Below, piece by piece: positions 45,830 through 56,507 of a DNA stretch of 64,000 nt; position 1 is the first letter of the stretch; each line of letters opens with the position of its first letter. Source of the stretch: Tridacna crocea (taxonomy: Eukaryota > Mollusca > Bivalvia > Cardiida > Cardiidae). Below the pieces are notes generated by a model. The model saw nothing but the letters and a program-made list of their open reading frames with translations, did no database searches and had not been told where the DNA came from. Position numbers and translations under genes: made by a program. Location: contig OX031068.1 in the NCBI GenBank assembly GCA_943736015.1, positions 29,086,296 through 29,150,295 of the forward strand, read 5' to 3'.

Positions 45830-46180
45830 GAAACATTGAAATTCTTTTATGGCTCAAAATGAAGTAAGATAATGAAAAGTAACCTGGAAAGCGATTACCT
45901 TTTTATCATCGGTATATCTATTGGGTTATTGGGTGATACTCAGTGCTCGTAAATAATGGTTTCATAAATGTTCAAGAAAATATGGCGGCAAGGGCCTGCC
46001 AATAAGCGTGTGAATATTTTTTACAATTCGCAAATCAAAATGTATTTGTTCTATCAGAGTATGTAGAAAGAAGTAGGTCAAATGCCAGTGCATTCAACTA
46101 CCTTCCAAAAAAAACCTCTTCCTCATGGGTATTTTTTTTTACTGATACAGTGTGTGAAAGGTTTGAAAATTTCTTTTTTC
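45830..46180. other. No recognisable feature
   Basis: AT-rich sequence between a MITE and the candidate exon at 46188. I see no repeat copy or RNA gene in it. Confidence 0.5.
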
Positions 46181-46187
46181 ATTTCAG

Positions 46188-46318
46188 ATTTTCAGTACAG
46201 AATTGCTTGTGGAGTTAATGGTTGTCCAGTAATTTTTGCAGCACTTAAACTTCACGAACGTTCAATAAGAAACATGTGGAACACTGAAGAAACAGAATTC
46301 AGACATCTACCATATTAG
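46188..46318 (+). CDS. Candidate terminal exon (unrecognised)
   Basis: A strong acceptor 'tttcttttttcatttcag' is followed by one frame that needs one base from a previous exon and stays open for 43 codons to TAG (46316-46318). Segments: FQYRIACGVNGCPVIF and RNMWNTEETEFRHLPY. Composition and codon pattern look like real protein, but no upstream exon of the right phase is identified and no AATAAA follows within 100 bp. It may be an exon fragment carried by duplication. Confidence 0.3.
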
Positions 46319-46441
46319 AACCATTGTGAAGTCGATTTAAAAAGAAACAGAACCAGCTAGTGGAATGTCCCTCTCATAAGAAGATAACTACCATGTGTTG
46401 AAACTCAGTATTTTGATTCTGTAACAAAAGAACAAAATGCC

Positions 46442-46669
46442 TTACCCTTTACCAAAATCCCTGGTTTGTACGACCCTGAGATAGAAGCCTTTTGAACACA
46501 TTATGGGAAAAGGAGAAAAGGCTGGTTACCAGCATTTTCTCCTTTTCCCACTATGTTTTCTACCCTGCTGGAAACATACTTCAGTTTTTCAATTAGGTTT
46601 TCATTTTGTCGTCTGCAAGTGCTTTCAATTTGGACCAGTCTAAAATTTTGTCGTTTGGAATAGGGTTAA
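46442..46669 (+). mobile_element. TTAA MITE
   Basis: L end 'taccctttaccaaaatccctgg', well-paired hairpin, R end GTCGTTTGGAATAGGGTTAA. Confidence 0.8.
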
Positions 46670-46702
46670 CTCATGATAACTGAGACTACAGAATTGTCCA
46701 GG

Positions 46703-46930
46703 TTAACCCTTTAACACAAAATGCCGACTTTTGATCTTCTTGGAAAAGAAGCCTTTAGAAGACGTGAGAAAAGGAGAAAATGCTGGTAACCACATATTTT
46801 CTCCTTTTCCCACAAAGTTTTCTACCCTGTCAAAGAAAATTTGTGCAATTGTACCCACTTTGAAATTGTCGTCTGCAAATGCTTTCAGTTTGGACAAAGG
46901 CTAAAATTTTTTTGTCTGGTAAAGGGTTAA
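46703..46930 (+). mobile_element. TTAA MITE
   Basis: TTAACCCTTTAACACAAAATG to TTTGTCTGGTAAAGGGTTAA. The hairpin tip is damaged (GGTAACCACATATTTT). Confidence 0.8.
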
Positions 46931-47111
46931 AAGGTTTTGCATTCTGTAAATCATGTATACTTTAAGTTATGAGATTCATGATTTAAAAAAGCAGAAAACA
47001 CTGATGGAAAAGGAGGAAATGCTGGTATCTAAGGTTTTTCTCCTTTTCATCATTCAATATTTTCAAATCTCAAAACCTGAAGCTAAATTCAAATTGTCCT
47101 CTTCAACTGAT

Positions 47112-48935
47112 TTAACCCTATACCAAGCCATCTGGACTTTAAACAATTTTGATAAAGAAGGTTTCTGAAAACATTGTGGGAAAAGAAGAAAATGCTGGTA
47201 ACCAGCAGCATGTTCTCTTTTTCCCACAGTGTTTCCTACCCTGCTGAAAACAAATTTCAATTTTTGAGTTTTGTTTAACATGCTCCCCGAAGGGCGAGCA
47301 TATAGTCACCGCTACGTCTGTCCGTCTGTCCGTCCGTCCGAAGCGATTTCTCCACAACCCCAGGACCAAATTGGATAAAACTTCATATATGAACTTTTTG
47401 AAGTAAGGCGCCGACGTATCTTTCCCGTATTTTCAATTTGACCCCATGTCATAGAAAAAAGGGGCTTAATGCAAAATTGCAAATTTTGCCAATATCTCAT
47501 TCAGTTTTTGTCAGAATATCATGAGACTTCATGGTTATATTGCTTATGGAAAGTTTTAGCATGTGCCCTTGCTATTTTTAATCTGGGCGTTTTTTAAGTT
47601 GACGTTCTGTCATGGAAAAAGGGGGTTTCTTGCAAAATTCCAATTTTTACCAATATTTCATACAGTTTTGCTCAAAATTTCATTAAACTTCATGGTTATA
47701 TTGTTTTTCAATGTTTCAACATGTGCTCTTGTTTCTTTAACTATGTGTTTTTCAATTTGACCCTCTGTCATGGAAAAAGGGGGTTTCTTGTAAAATGACA
47801 CGGAAAAAGGGGCCTGGAAAAAAGGGGCTTAATGCAAAATTGCAATTTTGGCCAATATCTCATTCAGTTTTTGTCAGAATATCATGAAACTTTAGGGTTA
47901 TATTGTTTATGGAAAGCTTTAGCATGTGCCCTTGCTATTTTTAATCTGGGCGTTTTTTAAGTTGACGTTCTGTCATGGAAAAAGGGGGTTTCTTGCAAAA
48001 TTCCAATTTTTACTAATATTTCATTCAGTTTTCCTCAAAATTTCATTAAACTTCATGGTTATATTGTTTTTTCAAAGTTTCACCATGTGCTCTTGTTTCT
48101 TTATCTATATGTTTTTCAATTTGACCCTCTGTCATGGAAAAAGGGGGTTTCTTGTAAAATGACAAGGAAAAAGGAACCCTAATGCAAAATTTCAATTTTT
48201 ACTAATACCTTGTTCAGTTTTTGTCAAAATTTCATGAAATTTCATGGTTATATCTTGTTTTACAAGTTTCAACATGTGACCTTTGTTTTTTTTCAATCTA
48301 TGAATTACAAATGCGCAAATACATCTTTCCTGGTTTCTCAAATTGAGGTTGCATCACGGAAAAAGGCGACTTCATGGAAAAAATTGTTTTTCACGTGTAT
48401 CTCCTTTATGGGTGCTCAAAACTTTGTGAAATTTCAAATCTGAACTTGTTGGAATGTTGCCCAGGTACCTCTCTTCCTGTTTCTCAATTTCAAGCTGCGT
48501 CTCAGAAAAAGGGGGCTTCATGTAAAAAATTGTTTTATATAATATTTACTACATGACTGCTCAAAATTTTATGAAATTTCGAATTTTGAAGTATTATTCA
48601 AAAATGCCACAAACCACACACCTGTTGTATTTATTGCAATGATCCAATATTGTCTTATGGGAAAAGGGAGATTAAAGGGGGCTTATTGGGCTTATTGTCC
48701 TCTACAAGTTTGTGTTGGCTATTTCTAAGATAGTAATTGCCTTTTCACTTCAAATTTTGGGGGGCATGAACTGGTTCTTTTAGGATAAAATAAGTGAATT
48801 TATATCAATTTCATATATCTTATGACAAGCACTTGTTCGGGGAGCATAACCCGTCTCTGACGGCTCTTGTTTTGTTATCTGCAAATGCTTTCAGTTTGGA
48901 CAAGTCTAGAATTTTGTTGTTTGGTGAAGAATTAA
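47112..48935 (+). mobile_element. TTAA MITE split by a pearl element
   Basis: The left part, 47112-47275, includes the hairpin, whose tip reads GGTAACCAGCAGCATG. The right part, 48869-48935, resumes with TTTTGTTATCTGCAAATGC and ends TTGTTTGGTGAAGAATTAA. The intervening 1.6 kb is the pearl-type insertion. Confidence 0.8.
47276..48868 (-). mobile_element. Pearl/Helentron-like element, family 3, complete
   Basis: ATGCTCCCCGAA near 47280 and its inverse TTCGGGGAGCAT near 48834-48846 are subterminal inverted repeats. A GTCTGTCC/GTCCG microsatellite (47318-47341) lies at the 3' side of the element. About eight diverged ~160-bp cores with the motif 'catggaaaaagggggtttct' fill the body. The 5' terminal hairpin is CCGTCtctGACGG (48851-48863). 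Direct 8-bp repeats GTTTTGTT flank it at 47268-47275 and 48869-48876. Confidence 0.75.
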
Positions 48936-48956
48936 ATTATGGATGACTGACATGGA

Positions 48957-49185
48957 TTAATTCTTTACCACACAATCCCGACTTTTGACAACCTGGAGAA
49001 AGAAAACCTTTAAAAACCTTGTGGGAAAAGGAGAAAATACCGGTAACCAGCATTTTCTCCTTTTCCCACAATGTTTTCTACCCTTTCCAAATGAACTTTC
49101 AGTTTTTGAGTCTGGCTTGTTATGTCGTCTGCAAATGCTTTCAAGTTGGACTAGTCCAAAATTTTGTCATCTGGTAAAGAGTTAA
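48957..49185 (+). mobile_element. TTAA MITE
   Basis: TTAATTCTTTACCACACAATC to GTCATCTGGTAAAGAGTTAA, 229 bp, hairpin close to consensus. Confidence 0.85.
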
Positions 49186-49317
49186 GATATATTGAAAATT
49201 AACAATTTGTGGCTAAAGGAATATTTGAGTAGGGAAAAGGCAAATAATGACTGAAAGGAAAACAGGAAAAGTATTAGAGTAGGTATTCACTGAGGTTAAT
49301 ACCGGTAGTCTCTTTTA

Positions 49318-49452
49318 GCTCTTTACAATGAAAAAAAAAAAAAGGATGGTCAAAACTGAAAGCATTTGCAGAAGACGAATCACATGTTGCACAGAGTAGA
49401 AAAGTTTTCTTTCAAAGGATAGAAAACATTGTGGGAAAATGAGAGAATGCTG
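49318..49452 (-). mobile_element. TTAA MITE, left half only
   Basis: R-type left end interrupted by an A13 run, then the first hairpin arm GAAAACATTGTGGGAAAATGAGAG. It stops at the tip and is joined to the next copy. Confidence 0.65.
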
Positions 49453-49647
49453 CCTTTTAGACCAGTACATATTGAAATCATTTTCAGACAACAAATCAAA
49501 TGTCAACCAGATGTTGAGATATGTCTTGAAATGGATAGAAAAGATTGTGAGAAAAGCAGAAAATGCTAATTACCAGCGTTTCTCTCCCTTTTCCTCATTA
49601 TTTTTTAAAGCCGTCATTTTCAGGGTTAATAAAACAGGATTATGTGG

Positions 49648-49854
49648 TGTTACGGGAGACCACTCCTTCCTGCATGGCATTCTCCCGATTTAAATACAAT
49701 ACCTGGCTACTGCGTCAGGGAGATATCTCTTTGGCTCAGTGGTTAGGGTATTGGTCTTGTGTCCGGGAGTTCCGGAGTTCGAATCCCGCTCGGACCCTTA
49801 TTTCTGCCATGCATTTATTCATTTGTTTCTTTGTTACGGACTTTGTTCGTAAGA
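49648..49854 (+). repeat. 5' LTR of the TRIM-like element, with tRNA-like insert
   Basis: 207 bp. A box TGGCTCAGTGG (49732-49742), B box AGTTCGAATCC (49776-49786). It differs from the 3' LTR at five sites, four of them inside the tRNA-like part. Confidence 0.9.
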
Positions 49855-49872
49855 TGGGGGCTCGTCCGGGAT
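49855..49872 (+). promoter_or_regulatory. Primer-binding site, tRNA-Pro type
   Basis: TGGGGGCTCGTCCGGGAT, an 18-nt match to the primer-binding site used by tRNA-Pro-primed retroelements, placed immediately after the 5' LTR. Confidence 0.9.
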
Positions 49873-49959
49873 TGGCCATTGAGCCATTAATCCCATTTGT
49901 TGTCCAAAATCGGACTTCCTGCCTAATAAGGCTTTGAGTCATCAATAAATGATGACTTT

Positions 49960-49970
49960 AAGAGGGGGTG
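49960..49970 (+). promoter_or_regulatory. Polypurine tract
   Basis: AAGAGGGGGTG immediately before the 3' LTR, the expected plus-strand primer position. Confidence 0.85.
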
Positions 49971-50177
49971 TGTTACGGGAGACCACTCCTTCCTGCATGG
50001 CATTCTCCCGATTTAAATACAATACCTGGCTACTGCGTCAGGGAGATATCTCTTTGGCTCAGTGGTTAGGGTATTGGCCTTGCGTCCGGGAGTTCCGGGG
50101 TTCGAATCCCGCTCAGACCCTTATTTCTGCCATGCATTTATTCATTTGTTTCTTTGTTACGGACTTTGTTTGTAAGA
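49971..50177 (+). repeat. 3' LTR of the TRIM-like element, with tRNA-like insert
   Basis: 207 bp. A box TGGCTCAGTGG (50055-50065), B box GGTTCGAATCC (50099-50109), which is a perfect B-box consensus. It ends GTAAGA, next to the GTGG duplication. Confidence 0.9.
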
Positions 50178-50334
50178 GTGGTAAAAGTTTAATACCTGCT
50201 GGTACAATTGATTGTTTTGATTGTATGGTGACTAGAGCCACTTTCAGTGTTATTTCAGTTATGTCACAGTGGCCAGTTCACCTATTCATGCTTTCCTGGA
50301 GTCTCTTTTATCAGTATTCCAAACAGTTTTCTTT

Positions 50335-50521
50335 TCCAAACCACAGGCTGCTTTCCCACATAACCACTGCCAGGACAATAGCCAGTGTTAGGAGAATGAT
50401 GATTCCTGTGGCAATGACTATCAGCAATACCCTAAAATGAAATTGGTCGAGGCAGTATCGAGCCCACGACCTTTTGTTCCCAAGTCCTGCGTGCTACCAA
50501 ATGAGCTACCAGGGCTTGGCT
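50335..50521 (-). mobile_element. tRNA-derived SINE, family X
   Basis: Reverse orientation: A box TGGTAGCTCATTTGGTAG and B-box-like GGGCTCGATACTGCC, then a body containing GATAGTCATTGCCACAGGA and GGTTATGTGGGAAAGCAGCC. The body motifs recur at 51749 and 59418. No clear TSD. Confidence 0.65.
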
Positions 50522-50748
50522 TCCCTTAGGTATAAAGCTTTTGAAAAGATCATGGGAAAAGAGGAAAATGTAGATGACCTACATGTTGTTTTTCCCCAAG
50601 TTTTTTTTTTTTTAACAACTCAAAACAGTAACCATCCCTTGACATATATTTGTCGGTTGCAAATGCTTTCAGTATTGTTTGTTAAAGTATTAGCTTCAGG
50701 TACAGGAAATAGTGAGAAGAGAGAATGTAAACACTGATTCAAATTGTT

Positions 50749-50975
50749 CAAACTTTACCAAACTACATAATTTTAGACTTGTCCAAAATGAAAGCTTTTG
50801 CAGACAAAAAAATAAATGTAACTCAAAAATTGAAATTTGTTTTCAGCAGGGTAGCAAACATTGTGGGAAAAGGAGAAAATACTGGTTATCAGCATTTTCT
50901 CCTTTTCTTATAAAGTTTTAAAACTGCTTCTTTCACAGGGTTGTTAAAAGTTGGGATTTTGTGGTAAAGGTTTAA
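50749..50975 (-). mobile_element. TTAA MITE, duplicated at 58239
   Basis: R-type left end 'actttaccaaactacataattt', hairpin around GCTGGTTATCAGC equivalent, L end GGGATTTTGTGGTAAAGGTTTAA. Confidence 0.8.
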
Positions 50976-51022
50976 AGAGGAATATGAATTAACTGACTTC
51001 ACTTTGTTTTATTGATAATTCT

Positions 51023-51220
51023 AAACCCTTTACTGTTCAGTTCCTGGTTTTTATGACCCTGAGGGAGAAGCCCTTTGAAAACATTGTGGGAAAAGGAGAA
51101 AATGCTGATAACCAGCATTTTCTCCTTTTCCCACAGTGTTTTCTACCCTGCTGGAAACAAATTTCAAATTTCCAGTTACAGTTATTTTGTCATCTGCAAG
51201 TGCTTTTGGTAAAGAGTAAT
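51023..51220 (+). mobile_element. TTAA MITE, 3' truncated, duplicated at 58518
   Basis: L end 'aaccctttactgttcagttcc'. Hairpin with GATAACC tip and CACAGTG on the return arm. R end shortened to 'tttggtaaagag'. Confidence 0.75.
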
Positions 51221-51495
51221 TACACCCAGGGAACTGAATATTTTTGTAAAATACATGTATATACCGGTATACATATATATGCACAGAACTGCATTGTTAA
51301 ATAAATAAGGTTCGTTTTATGAATTTCAATCTTTTTATCTTGTCATTCCTTTTACCCCATTCCACACAATCCTGAGTTTTAACAACCCCAAGTAGAGAAA
51401 GCTTTTGAAAACACTGTAGGCTTTCTAAAACATTGTAGGTAAAGAAAAAAATGTTGGTAACCAGACAGGATGCCTTTGAAGAAAAAGAAGGCTTT

Positions 51496-51702
51496 TTAAC
51501 CCTTTATCACTCAATAACAACTTTTAACACCCCTTGAGGAAGAAGCCTTCTGAAAGCACTGTGGGACAAGGAGAAAATGCTGGTAACCAGCGTTTTCTCT
51601 TTTTCCCGCAGTGTTTTCTACCCTATCAGGATCGCATTTGAATTGTTGTCTGCAAATACTTTCAAGTCAAGGTCAATACTTTGCCGTCTGGTAAAGAGTT
51701 GA
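51496..51702 (+). mobile_element. TTAA MITE, duplicated at 58998
   Basis: TTAACCCTTTATCACTCAATA to GCCGTCTGGTAAAGAGTTGA. The stem pair CACTGTGGG / CCCGCAGTG shows linked changes. Confidence 0.8.
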
Positions 51703-51748
51703 AATATTGGAGGTTTTTGAAAACATTGTGGGGAAAAGAAGAAAATGC

Positions 51749-51990
51749 TCTGTAGCTCAGCTGGTAACAACATTTGAGTGAGCATGTGGCTGGTACAAAA
51801 TTCCAGCTTGCCAATTTCTCTCAGAGAATATATGATAGTCATTGCAACAGGATACATTTCTATCTTGCTTCTGAATAACATATGTATTATGTCCTAGATG
51901 GTTATGTGGGAAAGCAGCCAATGACTTAGGAAAACCAAAGTGAGAAGTGCTGCAAAAGAAATGCTGGGAGAGCATGTATAGGTGAAGTAG
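51749..51990 (+). mobile_element. tRNA-derived SINE, family X
   Basis: TGTAGCTCAGCTGG head, degenerate B box, and the body motifs GATAGTCATTGCAACAGGA and GGTTATGTGGGAAAGCAGCC. It is joined to a MITE hairpin left arm at 51716-51748 and duplicated at 59418. Confidence 0.6.
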
Positions 51991-53326
51991 TTGTAGCTGT
52001 GATATCATTGAAAATATTTGAATAGAATCAACTCTTAGGCTGTTAATTGCAACTCAAAGACCTTCTGCAGACAGTGTTTACCAAGATCATACTGCACAAA
52101 ACAAATAGTCTTTGATCTACACTGTCCTATAAGAGGATGTCTGATCCTGAAAAAAATACCTTTGAAATAGCCAAATCTTGGGTTTTACTATCAGTTTGAA
52201 TTTTTCATCTCAGTTACTTAGTAGGATAAAGGTTGAATTTTAAACAAACAAATCGACTAGACTATAAAAGTTCTAATTCTGTACTATTTAGTATTAATAA
52301 CATTTACAGATAGTGTTTGATCAAACGTTTCTCAAGAGAAGGACTTTGTGAAGGATATGAACTTATTGTGGCAAAAGGAAAATAGCATGCAACCAGAAGT
52401 TTTCCTCAAGATTCTCATCATGTTTTCCAAAAGTCTAAACAGTGTCCCTCAGTATCGGGACTGTCTTGTAAAGGGTTAAACTGCACAACAATTATTTGAT
52501 TAAAATGTATAAGAAATAGTCGTATACAAGCATACTGTTTGACAAAATTTTTCATTGATTTAAATGAGCTACTGCGTAGTCTACATAATTATGTGCAAAT
52601 ATGATTTTCCTTGATTCATATATGGGGGAAAAAAAAAAAAGATAAATAGCCAATTTTCTCAATTAGATACAGTTTAATTACAATATCAAATTGTATCTTT
52701 TATCAATCAAACCAATAAATGATGCTCATAGACTCGTACTGCAAAACTATCGCAGCTGGGATTTTTTTAAAAAAAATATGGTCTAGGGGAGAAAACTCAT
52801 ACTGTCTAAGAGTAAGAGTAAAGCAAGAGTAGTCTCCCTTATAATGATCCTCCCGTCATCAATTCTCCTAGACGCTTGACGGATCAAAGTACTAAACACA
52901 ACACTAGGAAAAAGGTGACGTGCATGTAACGTTTTTAATCTTTTTTTGATAAACATTTCAATTAATTTTAACAAAAGAGTGTCATTGATATTGATTTTAA
53001 TACAAAACACTAGAATCTAAGTTTTAAATAAGATCATTTCCTGCTTTTTCTATTTGAAACCCGAATGGAATCACCGAGAAAGGTCACAATCTTTGAAAAT
53101 CACCATTTGCAAGGGTATGAGGTTTGCGGACGGCATAGTTTAAAATGACCCTTCACAGAATGTACGATCTGATTCCGAGTCTACACAGTTAACTTGTTTC
53201 GTAAACCTTTCAGTGCAAAATAAATAGATTCAAATTCCAGCGGACGGCTCTAAACACATTCTATTGAAACTTACAAAGATTTTTTTTGTATAGGTTTGAC
53301 TTCACCAGCGGATGACATAGATCAAA

Positions 53327-53357
53327 GATCAGACTGCACATTCTGTGAAGTCTGATC
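53327..53357. repeat. GATCAGACTGCAC hairpin
   Basis: Same family as 43311. Arms GATCAGACTGCAC / GTGAAGTCTGATC. Confidence 0.65.
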
Positions 53358-53570
53358 TTGATTTATGCCGTCCGCAAAAGTCTCTGCTTTCGCCTATGGC
53401 TCCGAAAGGGTTAAGCCTATTTGGATAGAGTTTAAATCTTTATCAGATAGATATAGTTCCGGTACACTGTTCAAATCGTCGACAGAGGTTTGATGTCTAA
53501 GGCGCGTAAAAACGAAAACTTCAAGGTGCTAGATATAATAAAAGTTGCTTTTACAGTCTTTGTAGATCAT

Positions 53571-53601
53571 GATCAGACTGCACAGAACGTGCAGTCTGAT
53601 C
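53571..53601. repeat. GATCAGACTGCAC hairpin
   Basis: GATCAGACTGCACagaacGTGCAGTCTGATC, perfect ar­ms of 13 nt around a 5-nt loop. Repeated at 61207. Confidence 0.75.
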
Positions 53602-54213
53602 TTTGATACACACCGTCCACTTTCCTCAGACTTTCTGTACAATTTTATGCGACTTTAAAACCTTAATTTATAATTATTAGTTCGGATAGCCTTTTTTAGA
53701 CTGAAGTTATCTGTTGTTTATATGGCGCTCTATGGGTTTGTGACGGGAGCGGTTTGGTATCCATTGGGATTAATTTTACTGACTAAACATTATCTTCCTA
53801 CCGTGATAAGCCAACTTATGTTTGGAACTTTTGAGCTATAAAATGACCTTCCATATTTAGCGATATATTTCGATATCGTCATTGAATGAAAACATAGTTT
53901 TGTTTGTAAGTTTGCGTTAAGTTATCGTAGTGGTTATCATTAACTCATTAATTTCATTTACTGAACATCTATTACCTCAATGATAGCTGTTACCAATTGT
54001 TGCATTTTTATTGTAGCGCGATCTTACATTAAATTCCAAATTCAAATATTGGCGGTTATAATTAACATGAAATAAACGGGAGACTACCTGCCGCCTGTTA
54101 AGAAAAATAATAAGTTTGACCGATTGTTTTTTTTGTCTGGTGGCATGTCGTTTTTAAAACGGTTAAAATTAACAAGTTGACCACATGAACTGGTTGATAT
54201 CCGTTACACCTAG

Positions 54214-54310
54214 ATGAAAATTTATCGTTTGTCCAACGGATCGTCTACATGTATACGTTACCGTGTTTATTCGTCCTCGGTTTTATGCTTACTCTTGGCT
54301 GGCATTTATT
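54214..54310 (+). pseudogene. Frameshifted copy 2 of the signal-anchor exon
   Basis: The ATG and GTAAGG donor correspond to 43935-44029, but a 2-bp insertion in 'tcgtctacatgtatacg' shifts the frame. An internal ATG at about 54249 would still give MYTLPCLFVLGFMLTLGWHL up to the donor, so a shorter start may rescue it. Confidence 0.3.
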
Positions 54311-55129
54311 GTAAGGTGCACAGGCATATAAGGACCAGAGACAGGAAGAGGAGGTTCCATGTCCCGCCTACTGCCCGTACTACGCACATACTATAGCCGT
54401 AGTAATTTAGCACCTCCGGAAGTAGCCAAAGCGAGGTTTTGGGCGGAGTCTTTGTTTTGTAGGCGTACCATTCAATGGTATGCACGTACTCACAACGCGA
54501 AGCAGTAAGAAATAAGCCTTTTCCTCTCCAATAAGGGAGGTAACTGTAGCATTACTAATTACAAAATCTTGTACGAGTTGTTTCCCTTTGACCATTAGTC
54601 GTTCATCATTCTCTTGCAAGACCCATATATTTTGAATGAATATCAGCCCGGAATAAAAAGCAAAGCAAAAGCGCAGATAAAATGGAAGGAAATAAGCGAT
54701 AGTAGCAATAAATTAAACCAACTGAGTAGAAAAAGCAATGTAAATTGGTGTTACAAACAAAAATTGGTGCGAAAGGAACAAACCGGAATAGCAAATAAGC
54801 TTTTTAGAGAAGATATGACATTAGTTCCATGATTTCTTTACGATTCTACGGGTGCCGATGCTTGTTAGTCGCATGTTTCTTTTTTTAAAGTAAACGCGTA
54901 TATATCTTTGCATATGAACCATATCAAACTCAAAGGCAATAACACAGTAAGCATGAACGAGATTCATCTGTTCAGTATCCGGATAGTAGATATATTCGGA
55001 TAAAAGTTTGAATTGTGAGAAAAATTTGAAATTTATTCAATACAACACTTTACGCTAGTTGAAAACAAAATGAAGAAAATAGCATAATTGAGAGAGGTTA
55101 GTATAAGTACAGTTGTAAAAACTTGTTTA

Positions 55130-55270
55130 TATCGAATTGCAGTCATTTGAACACCCGGTAATTTCGACACCCAGTCATTTCGACACTTTTTGGTCATTTC
55201 AATCCCCGGTGGAAAAATGTTTGCAAACTTTGGTCATATCGACTTCTTATTTTTTAGAGCACGTTTTAAA
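55130..55270. repeat. 'tcatttcgacacc' short tandem repeat
   Basis: Several 18-22 bp units around 'ggtcatttcgacac'. Also in the duplicate at 62745-62865, so it is part of the triplicated unit. Confidence 0.6.
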
Positions 55271-55857
55271 CTCGACTTTTTCCATCAAGTTACTTTAATT
55301 TCTTTTAAAGATGTCATATCAGTGTAATTTTGTGTTGGTGTGTGACCAAAACATGTTTTTAAATAACTTTATTCAAGGGGAATTACTCCGAGTATGGGTA
55401 TATTTGTACAATTTTATGTATTCTACTCTGCCTTTTTAATAAAGAGATTAATATGCAGTATAATATTTATCACATCTTCACCTGTCTTTAACTGTGTTTG
55501 ACTTCAAGTTTTTATCAATCAGAATAAATGATAATTAATGAAAATCCTTCAAAATATAACAAATGCCCAGACTAGACCACCTTAAAAAAAGATTAAGAAA
55601 ACGTATATCCTTCACACGTTCAAGATAAAAATGTATCTACATACAGTACGTCCATTTTACTGAATCTGTAATTTACAGAAACCCTTTTACATCCAGCACA
55701 GCGGAGTTTTTTTGTCATGCAGTGAGGTAACCTTTGAAAACATTGTGTCAGTGAGAGTATTTAGTAAGAGCAAACCGCAATGCAGACTTTTTGAGCCATT
55801 TGGACCACATGGCAAACAATAAGTTAAAGAATGTTTGATTAATAATTGAGTTCTTCT

Positions 55858-55955
55858 TAAAACCTTTAGCACACAATCTCAACTTTTAACAACCCTGAAA
55901 AAGAAGCATTTTGAAAACATTTTGGGAAAAGGAGAAAATGCTGGTAACTACAAAC
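55858..55955 (+). mobile_element. TTAA MITE, left half only
   Basis: L end 'cctttagcacacaatctcaac' and the first hairpin arm to GCTGGTAACTAC, then unrelated sequence. Confidence 0.6.
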
Positions 55956-56039
55956 TACTTCTCTATAAACTACCAAAAAAATGAGAATTATTTTGTACCC
56001 CCCACAAAATGAATGTTTCTGGGTTGTACTTGAATCATC

Positions 56040-56278
56040 CGGTTTGTCTGTGTATCTGTCTGTGTGTCTGTCCATCTGTGTACAAAATACCAGATATTTT
56101 GTGTCCCAAACTCCTCCTACAGTTTTCCTTCAACTGTATTGAAACTTTGCACATATATTAATCAGAATTATATCGAAGATTTGCAAGATTCACTTTTCAA
56201 GTGTCAACTCCTCCTAGTTGGAGAATTATCTCCCCTTGAATTTGACACTTTTTTTCTGTCAGAGGGCTGGCAGGGGTA
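56040..56278 (-). mobile_element. Remnant of a pearl-like element related to family 4
   Basis: A GTCTGT microsatellite at 56045-56090, 'actcctcctacag' motifs that recur in family 4 cores, and 'ggctggcaggggtatt' at the far end. The cores are too diverged to count. Confidence 0.45.
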
Positions 56279-56507
56279 TTGACCCTTTCCCACACGATAA
56301 AATTTTAGACTGGTCCAAATTGAAAGCACTTGCAGACAACAATATCAATGTGACTCAATAGTTGAAATTTGTTTCCAGCAGGGTAGAAAACATTGTGGGA
56401 AAAGGAGAAAATGCTGGTTACCAGCATTTTCTCCTTTTCCCACAAAGTTTTCAAAAGGCTTCTATCCCAAGGTCTTAAAAACCAGGGATTGTTTGGTAAA
56501 GGGTTAA
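56279..56507 (-). mobile_element. TTAA MITE
   Basis: R end 'ccctttcccacacgataaaa', hairpin with one mismatch (CACAAAGTTTTC), L end GGGATTGTTTGGTAAAGGGTTAA. Confidence 0.85.

Larger units (their letters stand above)
49648..50177 (+). mobile_element. Miniature LTR retrotransposon (TRIM-like), complete, 530 bp
   Basis: Two 207-bp LTRs (49648-49854, 49971-50177) differ at five positions, all transitions. They surround 116 bp of internal sequence. The LTR ends are TGTTAC...GTAAGA. The internal part starts with an 18-nt tRNA-Pro primer-binding site and ends with a polypurine tract directly before the second LTR. Target duplication GTGG lies at 49644-49647 and 50178-50181. There is no room for gag or pol, so mobility would need another element's proteins. 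Each LTR contains a tRNA-like pol III promoter. Confidence 0.9.
49453..50192 (-). mobile_element. TTAA MITE split by the miniature LTR element
   Basis: The R side and decayed hairpin occupy 49453-49647, and the L terminus resumes at 50178 and ends GTGGTAAAAGTTTAA at 50192. Removing 49648-50177 and one GTGG restores 'ggattatgtggtaaaag', the usual L end. Confidence 0.8.
50528..55374. repeat. Triplicated unit, copy 2 (long form)
   Basis: Matches 58030-62976 along its length, including MITEs, a SINE, hairpins and the candidate exon. The part from 52188 on also matches 42189-44810. Confidence 0.85.

Noticed and set aside
49563-50440. Two frames across the TRIM-like element
   Set aside because: They run through both LTRs, the primer-binding site and the polypurine tract; repeated frames follow from repeated LTRs.
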